Part shown: positions 1 through 9,350 of the stretch, in pieces
Position numbering within the stretch: position 1 is the stretch's first letter
Layout of the letters: every line of letters starts with the position of its first letter
NCBI RefSeq assembly: GCF_010994035.1
Contig: NZ_WIXN01000001.1
Location: 285,918-349,917 of the forward strand
DNA from: Virgibacillus aidingensis
Lineage (GTDB): Bacteria > Bacillota > Bacilli > Bacillales > Amphibacillaceae
Reading direction: 5' to 3'
Length of the DNA: 64,000 bases
The notes under the pieces: model-generated
Seen by the model: only the letters and a program-made list of their open reading frames with translations
Database searches by the model: none
Told to the model about the DNA's origin: nothing
Translations under genes and position numbers: made by a program

Positions 1-1
1 A

Positions 2-1000
2 ATTCTCGATAAAGTAGTAAACATAAAAAAAGAATATGGCTGGAATTATGCCATTTGCTTAACAGACCTTCCTTTGTATTCCGGAAAACACCTGGTCGTT
101 GCAGATGCCAGCATTGAAAATAGTGTAGCCCAAATTTCCATTCCTGTATTTGGTTTTATGCCTATGCGCAGCAGGATAAAAAAAGCATTTATTCAATTAA
201 TGGGTGAACTATATTATCGGTATTCTCCAAAGGATCCCTTTACGACCGATGTTGTTCACATGAAACCTTTTTTAAAGGAATATAAAAACAAAAAGTTTCC
301 TAAACCAAAGACCTTATCCCTGTCATTAACGGAAAGAGTGGAAGTGGCGGATAATGAGCAGGTAGACGTCCGTTATATGATTAAATCCCGTATAATCGGG
401 CGGATGCGTGTTTTGGCGGGAATGACTTTTGCAAACCGTCCATGGACGGCATTGTTTTCATTTAATAAACTGATTACCCTTTCCTTTGCAACCGGGACTT
501 ATATTTCCATTTTCCCGACCCCGTGGCAGCTGAGTATTGCCTATAGTCCCGGAAGGTTTATTGCTGTTATGATTTTGGCGATATTGGGGACCGTTATATG
601 GGTGATTTTTTCCCATGAGTTATGGGAAAAACCAACCGAAAAGGGGAAGAAACGGTGGCGTGATCTATACAATTGGACAACTTTTACTACATTGGGTGTG
701 ATCATCATCAGCAATTATATTATGCTGTTTATTATATTTCTTGCAGCAATTGCTGTCTTTGTCCCCCCATCCCTCTTTGAAGCATGGACCGGCTTGGACG
801 AGGAGCCGACACCTGAATACTATTTTGCCCTTGTCTGGCTCATTACTTCACTGGGAACGCTTGCCGGGGCGATTGGGACAGGTATTGAAGATGAAGGAAA
901 GATTCGGGACATCACCTACTCCTACAGGCAAAAACAGCGCTATTACGAAATTGAAAAAGAAGAAGAGGAAGGAAAAGACCAGAAGGCAGAAAGCTCCTGA
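2..1000 (+). CDS. Membrane protein of unknown function, 5' end outside window
   Basis: The reading frame is open from base 2, so the gene begins left of the window. Residues before the first in-window TTG (base 74) align with the next gene (both have a W-[ND]-YAI-x-LTDLP motif), which shows that TTG is not the start. About 332 residues are visible: a soluble N-terminal part, then four to five hydrophobic segments from about residue 150, and a charged Glu/Lys-rich tail. It is a paralogue of the downstream gene, 31 bp away, and the two are probably one operon. I do not recognise a characterised family, so function is unknown. Confidence 0.75.
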   Translation: MLDKVVNIKKEYGWNYAICLTDLPLYSGKHLVVADASIENSVAQISIPVFGFMPMRSRIKKAFIQLMGELYYRYSPKDPFTTDVVHMKPFLKEYKNKKFPKPKTLSLSLTERVEVADNEQVDVRYMIKSRIIGRMRVLAGMTFANRPWTALFSFNKLITLSFATGTYISIFPTPWQLSIAYSPGRFIAVMILAILGTVIWVIFSHELWEKPTEKGKKRWRDLYNWTTFTTLGVIIISNYIMLFIIFLAAIAVFVPPSLFEAWTGLDEEPTPEYYFALVWLITSLGTLAGAIGTGIEDEGKIRDITYSYRQKQRYYEIEKEEEEGKDQKAESS

Positions 1001-1031
1001 CTCACTAGTATTTTGAGGGGAGGCAGCGGAG

Positions 1032-2147
1032 ATGGAGAAACACAATTACATCGGTCTTATTACTGCACCGGAACTGCCAACGGAAATGGTAAAAAAATTT
1101 ATCGATAAACTGCCGCAGGTTTTTGAGCAGAAAATAGACAGGAGTGCTTCCTGGGAAGTAGAAATGGTGGAGGACCCACTTACAGGTGCAGCAGAAGGCG
1201 CAAATGAAATATTTGATGAAACATTAAAAATAAAAAAGAAAAATAACTGGGATTACGCTATATCCTTAACAGACCTGCCGATTTTTTACGGAAAGTATAC
1301 AGTGGCTGCCGATCAACACTTCCAAAATAATATTGCCTCCATTTCCATTCCTGCATTTGGCTGGATAAAATTGAAGTCTGCTGTAATGAAAGCCATTGTC
1401 CATATTCTAAAGGAGCTGGTATATCATTCCGAAGATAAAAATAGGGAAGAAATAGCGGAAAAATGTGCACCTGAAAAATGGGAAAAAAACTTTCCAGCTA
1501 TTTGGGTTAAAAGGATGGAAACAGTTGATCATCCCCGGCAGGCAGAGGTTCAGTATTTGATAATTCCTAAAGTATATGGAAAAATAAGGCTGCTTATTGG
1601 CATGATCCAATCCAACAGGCCAATGAGTATCATGAGATCCTTTAAAAAGGTCTTAGCCGTTGCTTTTTCAACGGGAGCATTTGGTCTTATCTTTACAACC
1701 CTGTGGAATCTTTCGGTTATTCTGAGTACAGCCAGACTGGGCGGATTAATGACTGCAGCGATCATGGTCATGATCATATGGATTATCTTTAATCATCATT
1801 TATGGGAAGGAAAATCTGCAGGAAATGACAGAAGGCTGCGCCGTCTGTATAATTTAGCAACCTTCTTTACAATTTTCATTTCGGTGGTTACTTATTATAT
1901 ACTTTTATGGGGATTCTTTTTTACAGCAGCTGCAGTACTTATTCCGCCCGAAGTTTTTAAGGATGCTGTCCCGATGGAAGGGGATACCAGTATTGTTCAT
2001 TATATGCGCGTTTCCTGGGTGGCGGCATCCATTTCTACGATCGCAGGGGCAATCGGAGCTGGGATGGAAAATGAGGAGCTGGTTCGGGATATCACGTATG
2101 GATACAGGCAAAAACGAAGATTTAACGGAATTCAGAGTGGGGAATAA
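1032..2147 (+). CDS. Membrane protein of unknown function, paralogue of upstream gene
   Basis: A 371-residue protein with ATG start and a GGGGAGG site 11 bases upstream. The N-terminal 170 residues are soluble, with the motif W-D-YAI-S-LTDLP near residue 75. Hydrophobic segments follow at roughly 205-245, 250-265, 285-320 and 335-350. The ending (IxGAIGAGMENEELVRDITYGYRQKRR) matches the end of the upstream gene closely, so this is a tandem duplication. No catalytic motif is visible. Because it starts with a full N-terminus it shows what the truncated upstream copy lacks. Confidence 0.8.
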   Translation: MEKHNYIGLITAPELPTEMVKKFIDKLPQVFEQKIDRSASWEVEMVEDPLTGAAEGANEIFDETLKIKKKNNWDYAISLTDLPIFYGKYTVAADQHFQNNIASISIPAFGWIKLKSAVMKAIVHILKELVYHSEDKNREEIAEKCAPEKWEKNFPAIWVKRMETVDHPRQAEVQYLIIPKVYGKIRLLIGMIQSNRPMSIMRSFKKVLAVAFSTGAFGLIFTTLWNLSVILSTARLGGLMTAAIMVMIIWIIFNHHLWEGKSAGNDRRLRRLYNLATFFTIFISVVTYYILLWGFFFTAAAVLIPPEVFKDAVPMEGDTSIVHYMRVSWVAASISTIAGAIGAGMENEELVRDITYGYRQKRRFNGIQSGE

Positions 2148-2331
2148 TGCCGAAGAATGTTACTTTGATAAATAAAAATGCAATTCACTTGCATTTTTTC
2201 GGAAAAAAGGGTAAAGTTAAAAGGGCAAAAGGAAATTGAGAAATACTTTACGATCTCTTTATCAAAGTGGTGTAAAAGTATTTATGATTCAATTATACTT
2301 TGCACGATACTTGTATAAGGAGGTCATATCC

Positions 2332-2529
2332 ATGACTGGTAAAGTAAAATGGTTTAATGCAGAAAAAGGTTTTGGTTTCATCGAGCGTGAAGATGGAGAC
2401 GATGTATTCGTACATTTCTCTGCTATCCAGGCTGAGGGCTTCAAAACACTTGAAGAAGGCCAGGATGTTGAATTCGAAATTGTCGAAGGAAACCGCGGAC
2501 CACAAGCAGCTAATGTAACTCGTCTGTAA
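2332..2529 (+). CDS. csp: Cold-shock protein, CspA/CspB family
   Basis: A 65-residue single OB-fold protein carrying both RNA-binding motifs: RNP1 K-G-F-G-F-I at about 13-18 and RNP2 V-F-V-H-F at about 25-29. Length and sequence are typical for the family (B. subtilis CspB is 67 aa). The start is the ATG at 2332, eight bases after AAGGAGG; an upstream in-frame extension has no ribosome site and is not part of the protein. It binds single-stranded RNA/DNA as a chaperone. The AT-rich leader of roughly 100 bases before it may carry the usual cold-responsive 5' structure. It is monocistronic, followed by a terminator. Confidence 0.96.
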   Translation: MTGKVKWFNAEKGFGFIEREDGDDVFVHFSAIQAEGFKTLEEGQDVEFEIVEGNRGPQAANVTRL

Positions 2530-2541
2530 TAAATGATATGT

Positions 2542-2577
2542 AAAAGGTTTATCTCTTGAGGGAGGTAAACCTTTTTT
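2542..2577 (+). terminator. Intrinsic terminator of csp
   Basis: A 10-bp perfect stem (AAAAGGTTTA / TAAACCTTTT) with a 14-base loop, followed by a T run. Confidence 0.85.
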
Positions 2578-2664
2578 ATGTTTTACACATAAATGGGCAG
2601 ACAGACGCGGGCTTTTCCAAACTGTTTTGGTGTAAGAAACAATCTTTGGCAGGAGGCAGGGTAA

Positions 2665-3354
2665 ATGAGCACGTTTGATTGGGAAGGGGAAGCAGAACTG
2701 AAATGGGATAATCAGGCAGAATCCTGGAGCAGCCGGAGCCGTCATATGTGGGAAAAGGGCAGCAGAATGGATGTGATCCCATTCTTGGAAGACAATTTGC
2801 CAAAAGGAAGTAAGATACTTGATATTGGCTGTGCTGATGGATATGGTTCTCTGAAGTTGGCAAAAGCCGGCTACCATGTGATTGGCACGGATATTTCCGG
2901 TGAGATGATCAGACGTGCGAAAGACCAGGCAACTCCCGGACAGGCCACTTTTATCAAGGGAGACGTTAATGACTTGCCTTTTGGGGATAGGGAATTTGAT
3001 GGCATCATGGCGATTAATGTACTGGAGTGGACAGCAGACCCTGCGAAAGCATTAAAGGAAATATTCCGGGTTGTAAAAGAAAATGGATTGCTTTGTATAG
3101 GTTTATTAGGCCCGACTGCAGGTCCTAGAATGAACAGTTACCCGCGGCTGCAAGGGAAGAACGCCATTTGTAACACAATGATGCCGTGGGAGTTTGAAAA
3201 GCTGGCATTTGAAATGGGCCTGGAATATGTGGATGGGTATGGTGTCTATAAAAAAGGGGTAAAGGAAAATCAATATAAAGATTTACCTCGGGAATTAAGG
3301 CAGGCATTAACATTTCTGTGGGTGTTTATGCTGCGAAAGGTGGATAAAGGATGA
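2665..3354 (+). CDS. Class I SAM-dependent methyltransferase
   Basis: A 229-residue protein with methyltransferase motif I ILDIGCADGYG near residues 52-62, the acidic end of beta-2 (GTDIS) about 25 residues on, and a VNDLPFGDREFDGIMA post-I stretch. This is the Methyltransf_11 layout. It methylates an unknown small molecule or macromolecule using S-adenosylmethionine; nothing in the context names the substrate. The start is ATG with AGGAGG eight bases upstream. Its TGA overlaps the ATG of the next gene (ATGA), so the two are translationally coupled. Confidence 0.88.
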   Translation: MSTFDWEGEAELKWDNQAESWSSRSRHMWEKGSRMDVIPFLEDNLPKGSKILDIGCADGYGSLKLAKAGYHVIGTDISGEMIRRAKDQATPGQATFIKGDVNDLPFGDREFDGIMAINVLEWTADPAKALKEIFRVVKENGLLCIGLLGPTAGPRMNSYPRLQGKNAICNTMMPWEFEKLAFEMGLEYVDGYGVYKKGVKENQYKDLPRELRQALTFLWVFMLRKVDKG

Positions 3355-3665
3355 GCAGAGAAATAGAAGAAAAAGTGATAGCTCAATATCAGGAAGATGA
3401 AGAAAATATGATTCTCGTTTTTGTTCAGTGGTGCGTAAACCGGGGAATCGATCCAATCGTATTATATCAAAAGGCTTACCCCGACCAGCCTGTGAATAAT
3501 AAATTAAGGAGTGCTTTGGATTTTACCGTGCCAAAAGATGAAGCGGAACAAATTTCAGATGATCTTTTATTGGAAATCCTTGATTTCTTTGGCAACTATG
3601 ATCTGGCACAGGTTGTTTACGAGGAAAAAAACAAAAGGATAGCTAGGGAGAATGACGAGGATTAA
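3351..3665 (+). CDS. Small conserved-looking cytosolic protein, unknown function
   Basis: A 104-residue acidic, probably helical protein with no membrane segment or signal peptide. It overlaps the methyltransferase by four bases (ATGA) and is therefore co-translated with it. The pattern QWCVNRGIDP followed by LYQKAYP looks like a family of uncharacterised Bacillus proteins of about 100 aa (I think of YxiS, from memory only). No function can be given. Confidence 0.75.
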   Translation: MSREIEEKVIAQYQEDEENMILVFVQWCVNRGIDPIVLYQKAYPDQPVNNKLRSALDFTVPKDEAEQISDDLLLEILDFFGNYDLAQVVYEEKNKRIARENDED

Positions 3666-4026
3666 TTGTCTATCAAGGTTCTATTCTCTGCACCATGGCA
3701 AGTGAGACTTTCCTTAACCACTATTTAAATATAGGCACACGCCTGGAGACTTTACGCTTATTATATACTTGTCATCACATGATATTAAATTAAATTGCTT
3801 AAACATAATAGGCTGCACATGAAATATTGGCAAGTATCATGAGTGATGTTTCATTAGAGTGAAATCTTTTTATGATTTTTTTTACCTAAGTCGAAAGATG
3901 TTAATTAGATAAAAAACCTCCTTTTGCCCCTGTATTCCCGGAATAGAAAACGATACATTTGCCTTATTGTTTTTTTGAATAGGGGTAGTAGAATAACTCT
4001 TAACAATAGGAAGAGGAGGAAATTTT
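3666..4026. other. Intergenic spacer, 361 bp, no gene seen
   Basis: AT-rich spacer with stop codons in all frames and no convincing hairpin-plus-T-run. The last 20 bases carry the ribosome site (AGAGGAGG) of the dipeptidase gene. Confidence 0.5.
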
Positions 4027-5442
4027 ATGAAAAACAAGTTTCTATTTCTTTTATTTACGATTTTCTTCTTATGTTTTAACTCCACTTCGGTTCTTGCACA
4101 GCCGACCCCAGGACAGGATGCGGATTCAATTCATTCAAAAGCAACAGTAGTCGACGGTCATATTGACACGATGATGCATGTTGTTGATGATGATACATGG
4201 CTTCCCGCATTGGATATTGGGGAAGAAACATCATTGCATGTTGATATACCGAAGCTTCAAGCCGGTGGTTTAAACGCTCCTTTATTTGCAGCCTATACTT
4301 CTGGATATTACGATAACAATCCTCGCAGTATTAGCAGAACATTAGCCTTGATCAATGCCTTGTATTGGACAGAAGAACAAAACCTAAATGACCTGAAAAT
4401 TGCTGCATCAACTAAAGAAATCAGACAAGCAGTCAAGAATAATAAAATCGCGGCTGTTCCCGCCATAGAAGGAGCCTATTCCATGGAGGAGCACAATGCA
4501 ATTGGTTTGCTCCACCAATATAATGACCTTGGGATTAAAGCAATCGGGTTTAACTGGAACTATTCAAACGCGCTGGGTGAAGGTGCTAACAGAGTGTACG
4601 GTGATCCGGAAAGAACTCCATCAGAAGGCGGACTGACAGATTTAGGTGCAGAAGTCGCTCGTGAAATGAATAAACTGGGGATTGTGATTGATGTTTCACA
4701 TATGTCTAGAAACACGTTCTGGGATGTGATGGAGGTTACTGAAGCACCTGTTATTGCCTCGCATTCCGGCGTCAATGCATTAAAGGATCACCAGCGTAAT
4801 CTCACAGATGAACAGTTACTAGCATTAAAAGAAAATGGCGGGGTTATAAACATCGTCTTCTACCCTGTGTTTTTGACAGACAACCCGCAAGGTTATGTGG
4901 AAGATGTTGTTGACCATATTGATTATGCTGTTAATTTAATCGGTATTGATCATGTTGGGCTGGGTTCAGACTTTGACGGTGCATCCATGCCTGCCGATTT
5001 ACAGGATGCCTCTCAATTGCCTAATATTACGGAAGAATTAGTGAGGCGGGGTTATTCTAAACCTGAAATTGAAAAGATTCTCGGTAAAAATATATTGCGC
5101 GTGATTCAGGAAGCAGAAAAACTTGCGGAAAATGACCCATCGAAACGCGGTGTAAGTCCGGACATCATGCCGTCTTATGAAATGGGAGAAATTATTGACA
5201 CTAGAACACCGGAACTGACAGCCGAAATTGCAACTAAAAGGGGACCGGCTGTAGATGAAAACAGTTTTAGGGTAATTGTAGATGGCATGGAATATGAGCC
5301 AGAATATAATAGAGAAACTTCTGTACTATCATTGCAGTTGACAGAAAACCTGGAAGAGCGTTTCCATGTCGTGACTTTTGAAGCTGCCAATAGAGCTGGG
5401 AAAGTATCAAGAGAAACAAGAATCTTTTATATAAACGATTAA
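4027..5442 (+). CDS. Exported membrane-dipeptidase-like peptidase M19
   Basis: A 471-residue secreted dipeptidase. Residues 1-24 form a signal peptide (KNK, hydrophobic core, SVLA|Q). The catalytic zinc ligands of the renal dipeptidase family are present: H-x-D at 45-47 (DGHIDT), the bridging Glu in PAIEGAY, then the two histidines in DVSHMS and ASHSG, and the Asp in GSDFDG. The family hydrolyses dipeptides, including D-residue or beta-lactam-like ones. About 90 residues after the M19 domain look like an Ig-like or adhesion module. The start is ATG eight bases after AGGAGG. Monocistronic and convergent with the next gene. Confidence 0.9.
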   Translation: MKNKFLFLLFTIFFLCFNSTSVLAQPTPGQDADSIHSKATVVDGHIDTMMHVVDDDTWLPALDIGEETSLHVDIPKLQAGGLNAPLFAAYTSGYYDNNPRSISRTLALINALYWTEEQNLNDLKIAASTKEIRQAVKNNKIAAVPAIEGAYSMEEHNAIGLLHQYNDLGIKAIGFNWNYSNALGEGANRVYGDPERTPSEGGLTDLGAEVAREMNKLGIVIDVSHMSRNTFWDVMEVTEAPVIASHSGVNALKDHQRNLTDEQLLALKENGGVINIVFYPVFLTDNPQGYVEDVVDHIDYAVNLIGIDHVGLGSDFDGASMPADLQDASQLPNITEELVRRGYSKPEIEKILGKNILRVIQEAEKLAENDPSKRGVSPDIMPSYEMGEIIDTRTPELTAEIATKRGPAVDENSFRVIVDGMEYEPEYNRETSVLSLQLTENLEERFHVVTFEAANRAGKVSRETRIFYIND

Positions 5443-5489
5443 TTTTTGAAGCGCAGCTGATCATCGGTTTAATTGAAATAGCTAAGCAT

Positions 5490-5526
5490 AAAAAGGAGCT
5501 GGAATCCTGATTTTCAGCTCCTTTTT
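5490..5526. terminator. Bidirectional terminator
   Basis: Stem AAAAAGGAGCTG / CAGCTCCTTTTT with A run on one side and T run on the other, between two convergent genes. Confidence 0.85.
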
Positions 5527-5569
5527 ATATGAAAAAAGCTCAGAATAAAGAAACATATTATGAATTTTT

Positions 5570-6454
5570 TTAAGTAAGTTTCGCATCAAACAGCTTGAAC
5601 AATGCTTGCGTTCCGCTGTCATTTTCCCCTTTTTCAGCAAGTTCTTTATAAAGCTCCAGTGATAAAGCCAAACCTGGTGTGGATAAACCCATTTCCTCAG
5701 CGGCTTCCAGGGCAATTGTCATATCTTTAATAAAATGTTTTACATAAAATCCCGGGGCATAATCCTCTTTGATCATCCGAGGAGCCAGATTGGATAATGA
5801 CCAGCTTCCTGCTGCGCCTGTCGTTATGCTGTCAAGCACGAGATCCGGATCAAGGCCGGCTTTTTTGGCATATACAATTGCTTCACATACCCCGATCATG
5901 TTGGAAGCAATGGTAATCTGATTTGCGAGTTTTGTGTGCTGGCCGGCACCTGCTTCACCCTGCAAAATAATGTTTTCCCCCATAATGTTAAAAATAGGGT
6001 AAAGCATATCGAAATGTTCTTTGTCGCCGCCGATCATAATCGCAAGCTTGCCGTTTTTGGCACCTATATCCCCGCCGGAAACAGGTGCATCCATGGCATA
6101 TAGCCCTTTTGTTTGTGCTTCTTTGTAAATGCGTTTTGCCAAAGCCGGTTTAGATGTAGTCATGTCCACCAGATACGTGCCGGATTTTGCATTTTCCAAA
6201 ATGCCATTTTTACCAAAATAAATATTTTCCACATCATAAGGATATCCCACCATCGTTATAATTACATCGGAAGCCGCAGCAAGTTCTGCTACTGTATTTT
6301 TCCAGGACGCGCCTTTTTTTATCAGCTCCTCCGCTTTTTCTTTTGTACGTGTATACACTGCAATAGAATAACCTGCTTCCTGCAGATTTGCTGCCATGCT
6401 TTTTCCCATTACCCCAGTACCAATAAAGCCAATTAATGCATCCTTTGTAAGCAT
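5570..6454 (-). CDS. ykwC: Beta-hydroxyacid dehydrogenase (3-hydroxyisobutyrate dehydrogenase family)
   Basis: A 294-residue NAD(P)-dependent oxidoreductase. The N-terminal Rossmann motif GFIGTGVMG is at about 9-17, substrate-binding DAPVSGGDIGA near 120, and the catalytic lysine lies in GAGQHTKLANQ near 170. This is the complete 6-phosphogluconate-dehydrogenase-like architecture. It oxidises a beta-hydroxy acid to the semialdehyde or keto form; the substrate is not determined by sequence. The best B. subtilis relative I know is YkwC. ATG start with AAGGAGTG eight bases before. It stands alone, between two terminator/promoter gaps. Confidence 0.88.
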   Translation of the reverse strand: MLTKDALIGFIGTGVMGKSMAANLQEAGYSIAVYTRTKEKAEELIKKGASWKNTVAELAAASDVIITMVGYPYDVENIYFGKNGILENAKSGTYLVDMTTSKPALAKRIYKEAQTKGLYAMDAPVSGGDIGAKNGKLAIMIGGDKEHFDMLYPIFNIMGENIILQGEAGAGQHTKLANQITIASNMIGVCEAIVYAKKAGLDPDLVLDSITTGAAGSWSLSNLAPRMIKEDYAPGFYVKHFIKDMTIALEAAEEMGLSTPGLALSLELYKELAEKGENDSGTQALFKLFDAKLT

Positions 6455-6666
6455 CCAATCACTCCTTTTCCCTTACCATATTATTTCGACATGACGATGA
6501 AAAGTCCTTTTACAGTAATTAAAAAATGGGGTGCCCCACATATCAAGAACAGCTAATAGAAAACTTCCACATATTAACACGCACTGCAAGGGAAATTTAG
6601 AGAATGTCTTTTTGATGTTACGTGCATAGTATAGGTACAAATTAAAGTAAATGGAGGATGATCTTA

Positions 6667-7347
6667 ATGATCACAAGCGAGCAAATAGCGCAATGTAAAG
6701 CTGCATTACTAAAGAGGCAAACTGAATTAATCAATCATATGCAGGAGCATTTCGGTACATCGCTTGAACTTGCAAAAGAATCTGTGAGTGAGCTATCTAA
6801 TTATGATAATCATCCTGGTGACATGGGCACCGAATTATATGAAAGAGAAAAAGATATTGCTCTGAATGAACATGCTGAAACGGAGCTGGAGGAAATAAAT
6901 GAAGCACTTCATGCGATAGAAGAAGGAACCTATGGAATCTGTAAAATATGCGGGGCAGATATCCCTGCTGAAAGACTGGAAGCAATGCCTGCTGCTGACC
7001 GCTGTCTGGAACATGCAAAGGAAAACACCTTTACCCAATATCGTACAGCAGAAGAAGAGGTATTCAGCCCAAATATAAATCCAAATGAGGTTACAGAAGA
7101 AGAGCAGACGGGATATGATGCAGAGGACAGCTGGCAGGAGGTCAGCCGCTACGGTACGTCCGAGACTTCATCGGATTTTATTGGTGATCGTGACAACTAT
7201 GATGAAATGTATCCGAACGATGACGAAAATACAGGAGCTGCAGAGGACGTGGAGGAGTTTTTATCAGCTGATATGGACGGCAAATTCACCGGTGTCTCGC
7301 CCTATCATGAAAAATATGAAGAAGATGATGATTACTGGGAATCTTAG
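6667..7347 (+). CDS. yteA: YteA-family DksA/TraR zinc-finger protein
   Basis: A 226-residue acidic protein. The N-terminal coiled coil (about 1-85) is followed by a TraR/DksA-type finger C92-x2-C95-x17-C113-x2-H116, with His instead of the last Cys, and then a long acidic tail. The layout matches the Bacillus YteA family, regulators related to DksA that may touch the RNA polymerase secondary channel; that role is inferred. I chose ATG 6667 rather than 6658 because GGAGG (6653-6657) abuts 6658 but is nine bases before 6667. Confidence 0.85.
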   Translation: MITSEQIAQCKAALLKRQTELINHMQEHFGTSLELAKESVSELSNYDNHPGDMGTELYEREKDIALNEHAETELEEINEALHAIEEGTYGICKICGADIPAERLEAMPAADRCLEHAKENTFTQYRTAEEEVFSPNINPNEVTEEEQTGYDAEDSWQEVSRYGTSETSSDFIGDRDNYDEMYPNDDENTGAAEDVEEFLSADMDGKFTGVSPYHEKYEEDDDYWES

Positions 7348-7399
7348 AGTGGAACTTTTTAGCGCCTCATCACGTATAAATCGGTAAGAGGTGAGAGTG

Positions 7400-7606
7400 A
7401 TGAAAGAAAACAAAGGCTGTTTTAAATGCGGGAGTGTAGAGGTGGATACGAAAGAAGTGGCCATGACCGGTACAGGACTGTCGAAAATGTTTGATATGCA
7501 GCATAATCATTTTCTGGCTGTATTCTGCAAGGACTGCGGTTACACCGAATTTTATAATAAAGAAAGCTCAAAAGGGAGTAATATTGTTGATTTATTTTTC
7601 AGTTAA
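7400..7606 (+). CDS. Small zinc-ribbon protein (DUF2082-like)
   Basis: A 68-residue protein with two Cys pairs, CFKCG near residues 7-11 and CKDCG near 45-49, separated by a helical/strand segment. This is a nucleic-acid-binding zinc-ribbon layout. Start ATG 7400 follows AGAGGTG by six bases; upstream GTG codons lie inside the ribosome site. It is 52 bp after yteA and may share its transcript. Function unknown. Confidence 0.8.
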   Translation: MKENKGCFKCGSVEVDTKEVAMTGTGLSKMFDMQHNHFLAVFCKDCGYTEFYNKESSKGSNIVDLFFS

Positions 7607-7628
7607 AAGTGAAGGGGAAGCGGGTACC

Positions 7629-7697
7629 TATGGCAAAGAATGATATAGTATTTGTTCATGGATTGTCCGCTTTTTCATCATTGATATGGAATTATTA
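7629..7697 (+). pseudogene. Possible alpha/beta-hydrolase N-terminal fragment (22 codons)
   Basis: A purine-rich stretch precedes an ATG and 22 codons ending in TAA. The peptide contains DIVFVHGLSAF, the usual first strand and oxyanion-hole HG of lipases and other alpha/beta hydrolases. Nothing further of the fold is readable downstream in any frame, so this is either a gene remnant or chance. The rest of the gap to 7891 holds only a terminator. Confidence 0.3.
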
Positions 7698-7786
7698 AAC
7701 TTGTAAAAGTCAAATACTTTCCATTCAGTGTAACTGCTATTACTAAAGGAAGAGAATCTCTAAAACGTAACACATAACCTCAAAAC

Positions 7787-7824
7787 AAAGAAATCGATGG
7801 GGTGAATTTCCCATCGATTTCTTT
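7787..7824. terminator. Terminator of htrA (minus strand)
   Basis: A 15-bp perfect inverted repeat AAAGAAATCGATGGG / CCCATCGATTTCTTT. Read on the minus strand it is followed by TTTGTTTTG; it lies about 65 bp past the htrA stop. Confidence 0.7.
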
Positions 7825-7891
7825 GGGGACAAGGAGTTCCATCTATATAAATTTATTAGGAGGTGGTATGGTTAATAAGTTTTAAAGTGAC

Positions 7892-9247
7892 TTAGTCTTC
7901 TGCTTGTAGCGTTAATTCTGTTTTTTCCAGGTTACCATCCCGGTAAAACTCTACTTCTGCGGTCTCGCCGACAGAAGCATCAGCATATAGAAATCTGCGC
8001 AGCTCCAGAATAGAAGTAATATCCTGTTCGTTTATTTTTACAATAACATCAAATTGCTGCAGCCCCGCTTCATCTGCAGGTGAACCATTCATGACATTTG
8101 CAACAACCATTCCGCCTTCCACATCTTCAGGCAAGATGATCTCATGTCGATATTGCGGCGGAACCTGATTTAGTGAGGCGGTAGAAATGCCGATGACCGG
8201 ACGTTCAATTTCTCCGTTTATTTCCAGTTGTTCCATTACAGGTAATGCAGCATCAATAGGTATGGCAAAACCGATGCCTTCCACTTCCTGGCGTGCAACC
8301 TTCATGGAATTAATGCCGATTACTTCACCATCTGCATTTACCAAAGCACCGCCACTGTTCCCGGGGTTGATGGCAGCATCCGTCTGAATGACTTCTGTAA
8401 CCCAATCCGGACGGCCATCACCTGTCGTATCTACTTGCACGGAACGATCCAGTCCGCTGACAATTCCTTTGGTGAGTGTATTGGCAAAATTCATGCCAAG
8501 CGGATTGCCGATTGCAACCACTGTTTCCCCGATAACAAGATCATCTGAAGATCCGATAGCTGCTACCGTGTCAATATTTTCGCCGTCTACTTCCAGCACA
8601 GCTAAGTCAGTAAGCGGATCGGTTCCAAGTACTTTGGCGGGAATTTGTTTTTCATCATGCAATACGATTTCCACTTCTTCTGCACCATCAACGACATGCT
8701 GATTTGTTACTACATACGCTTTACCATCTTCTTTTTTATAAATAATCCCGGATCCGGCACCTGCTTCTTCACTCTGTTCCCAAATACTTTGCTGCTGGAG
8801 GTTTAAAACACCTACCACTGCTTGAGAAGTTTCTTCAATGCTGGATGAAAGATCTGCATCCTCATTGGCTATTGTCTGTACTACAGCCGGATCTGAGTCA
8901 TGCTCCGTTAAGGCCGATATATTTTCTGAGTTCTGTTGAACTGGGATCAGCCCATTAACTACCATTAAAAGAATGACTGCGGCTGAAATAGCTCCGCCGG
9001 CGACCCCGCCAAGCAGGACATGCAGCCATGTTTTGCTTTTTGGGGAAGCATCCCCTTTTTTGGGGGTATGTTTTCCTGTTTCCTCTTTTTCCCGGGAATC
9101 AGCAGGCTCGTTTACCATCTCTCTTACACTTTCCATATAATTTGTTTCAACCGAGCTCTTCTGTTCCTGTTCATCTATGCTATGTTTTTCTTCTTGGTTA
9201 TTTTCAGTTTCATATGGCTGATTTTCATTTTTATTATCCTCCGACAT
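7892..9247 (-). CDS. htrA: HtrA-type membrane-anchored serine protease
   Basis: A 451-residue DegP/HtrA-family quality-control protease acting outside the membrane on misfolded secreted proteins. A Glu/Lys-rich cytosolic N-terminus (1-73) is followed by one membrane segment (about 75-100). The trypsin-like domain has triad H184 (VTNQHVV), D214 (LTDLAV) and S298 (PGNSGG). One C-terminal PDZ domain spans about 355-445. The start is ATG 9247, seven bases after AGAGGTGA. It is divergent from cssRS, the same arrangement as B. subtilis htrB-cssRS, so control by CssR is expected. Its 5' leader carries a long hairpin. Confidence 0.95.
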   Translation of the reverse strand: MSEDNKNENQPYETENNQEEKHSIDEQEQKSSVETNYMESVREMVNEPADSREKEETGKHTPKKGDASPKSKTWLHVLLGGVAGGAISAAVILLMVVNGLIPVQQNSENISALTEHDSDPAVVQTIANEDADLSSSIEETSQAVVGVLNLQQQSIWEQSEEAGAGSGIIYKKEDGKAYVVTNQHVVDGAEEVEIVLHDEKQIPAKVLGTDPLTDLAVLEVDGENIDTVAAIGSSDDLVIGETVVAIGNPLGMNFANTLTKGIVSGLDRSVQVDTTGDGRPDWVTEVIQTDAAINPGNSGGALVNADGEVIGINSMKVARQEVEGIGFAIPIDAALPVMEQLEINGEIERPVIGISTASLNQVPPQYRHEIILPEDVEGGMVVANVMNGSPADEAGLQQFDVIVKINEQDITSILELRRFLYADASVGETAEVEFYRDGNLEKTELTLQAED

Positions 9248-9281
9248 TAAAATCACCTCTTTAACAGATTTAAAAAGGGGG

Positions 9282-9350
9282 TACAGAGAGCTTACTTCAA
9301 GCAAAAGGGGGTCTTTTTCAAAGGGAGGGGAAACTTGAAGTAACTCTGTA
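9282..9350 (-). other. Long hairpin in the htrA 5' leader
   Basis: An inverted repeat with arms TACAGAG-AGC-TTACTTCAAG (9282-9301) and CTTGAAGTAACTCTGTA (9334-9350). They pair over 17 bp with a three-base bulge and a loop of about 32 bases. A -10-like TATAAT on the minus strand lies at 9377-9372, so the transcript would include the hairpin. On the RNA the stem is followed by CCCCC and five U, just before the htrA ribosome site. Confidence 0.55.

Noticed and set aside
9244..9304. Longer HtrA N-terminus from 9304
   Set aside because: The extension precedes the AGAGGTGA site and overlaps the leader hairpin arm; ATG 9247 is the start.
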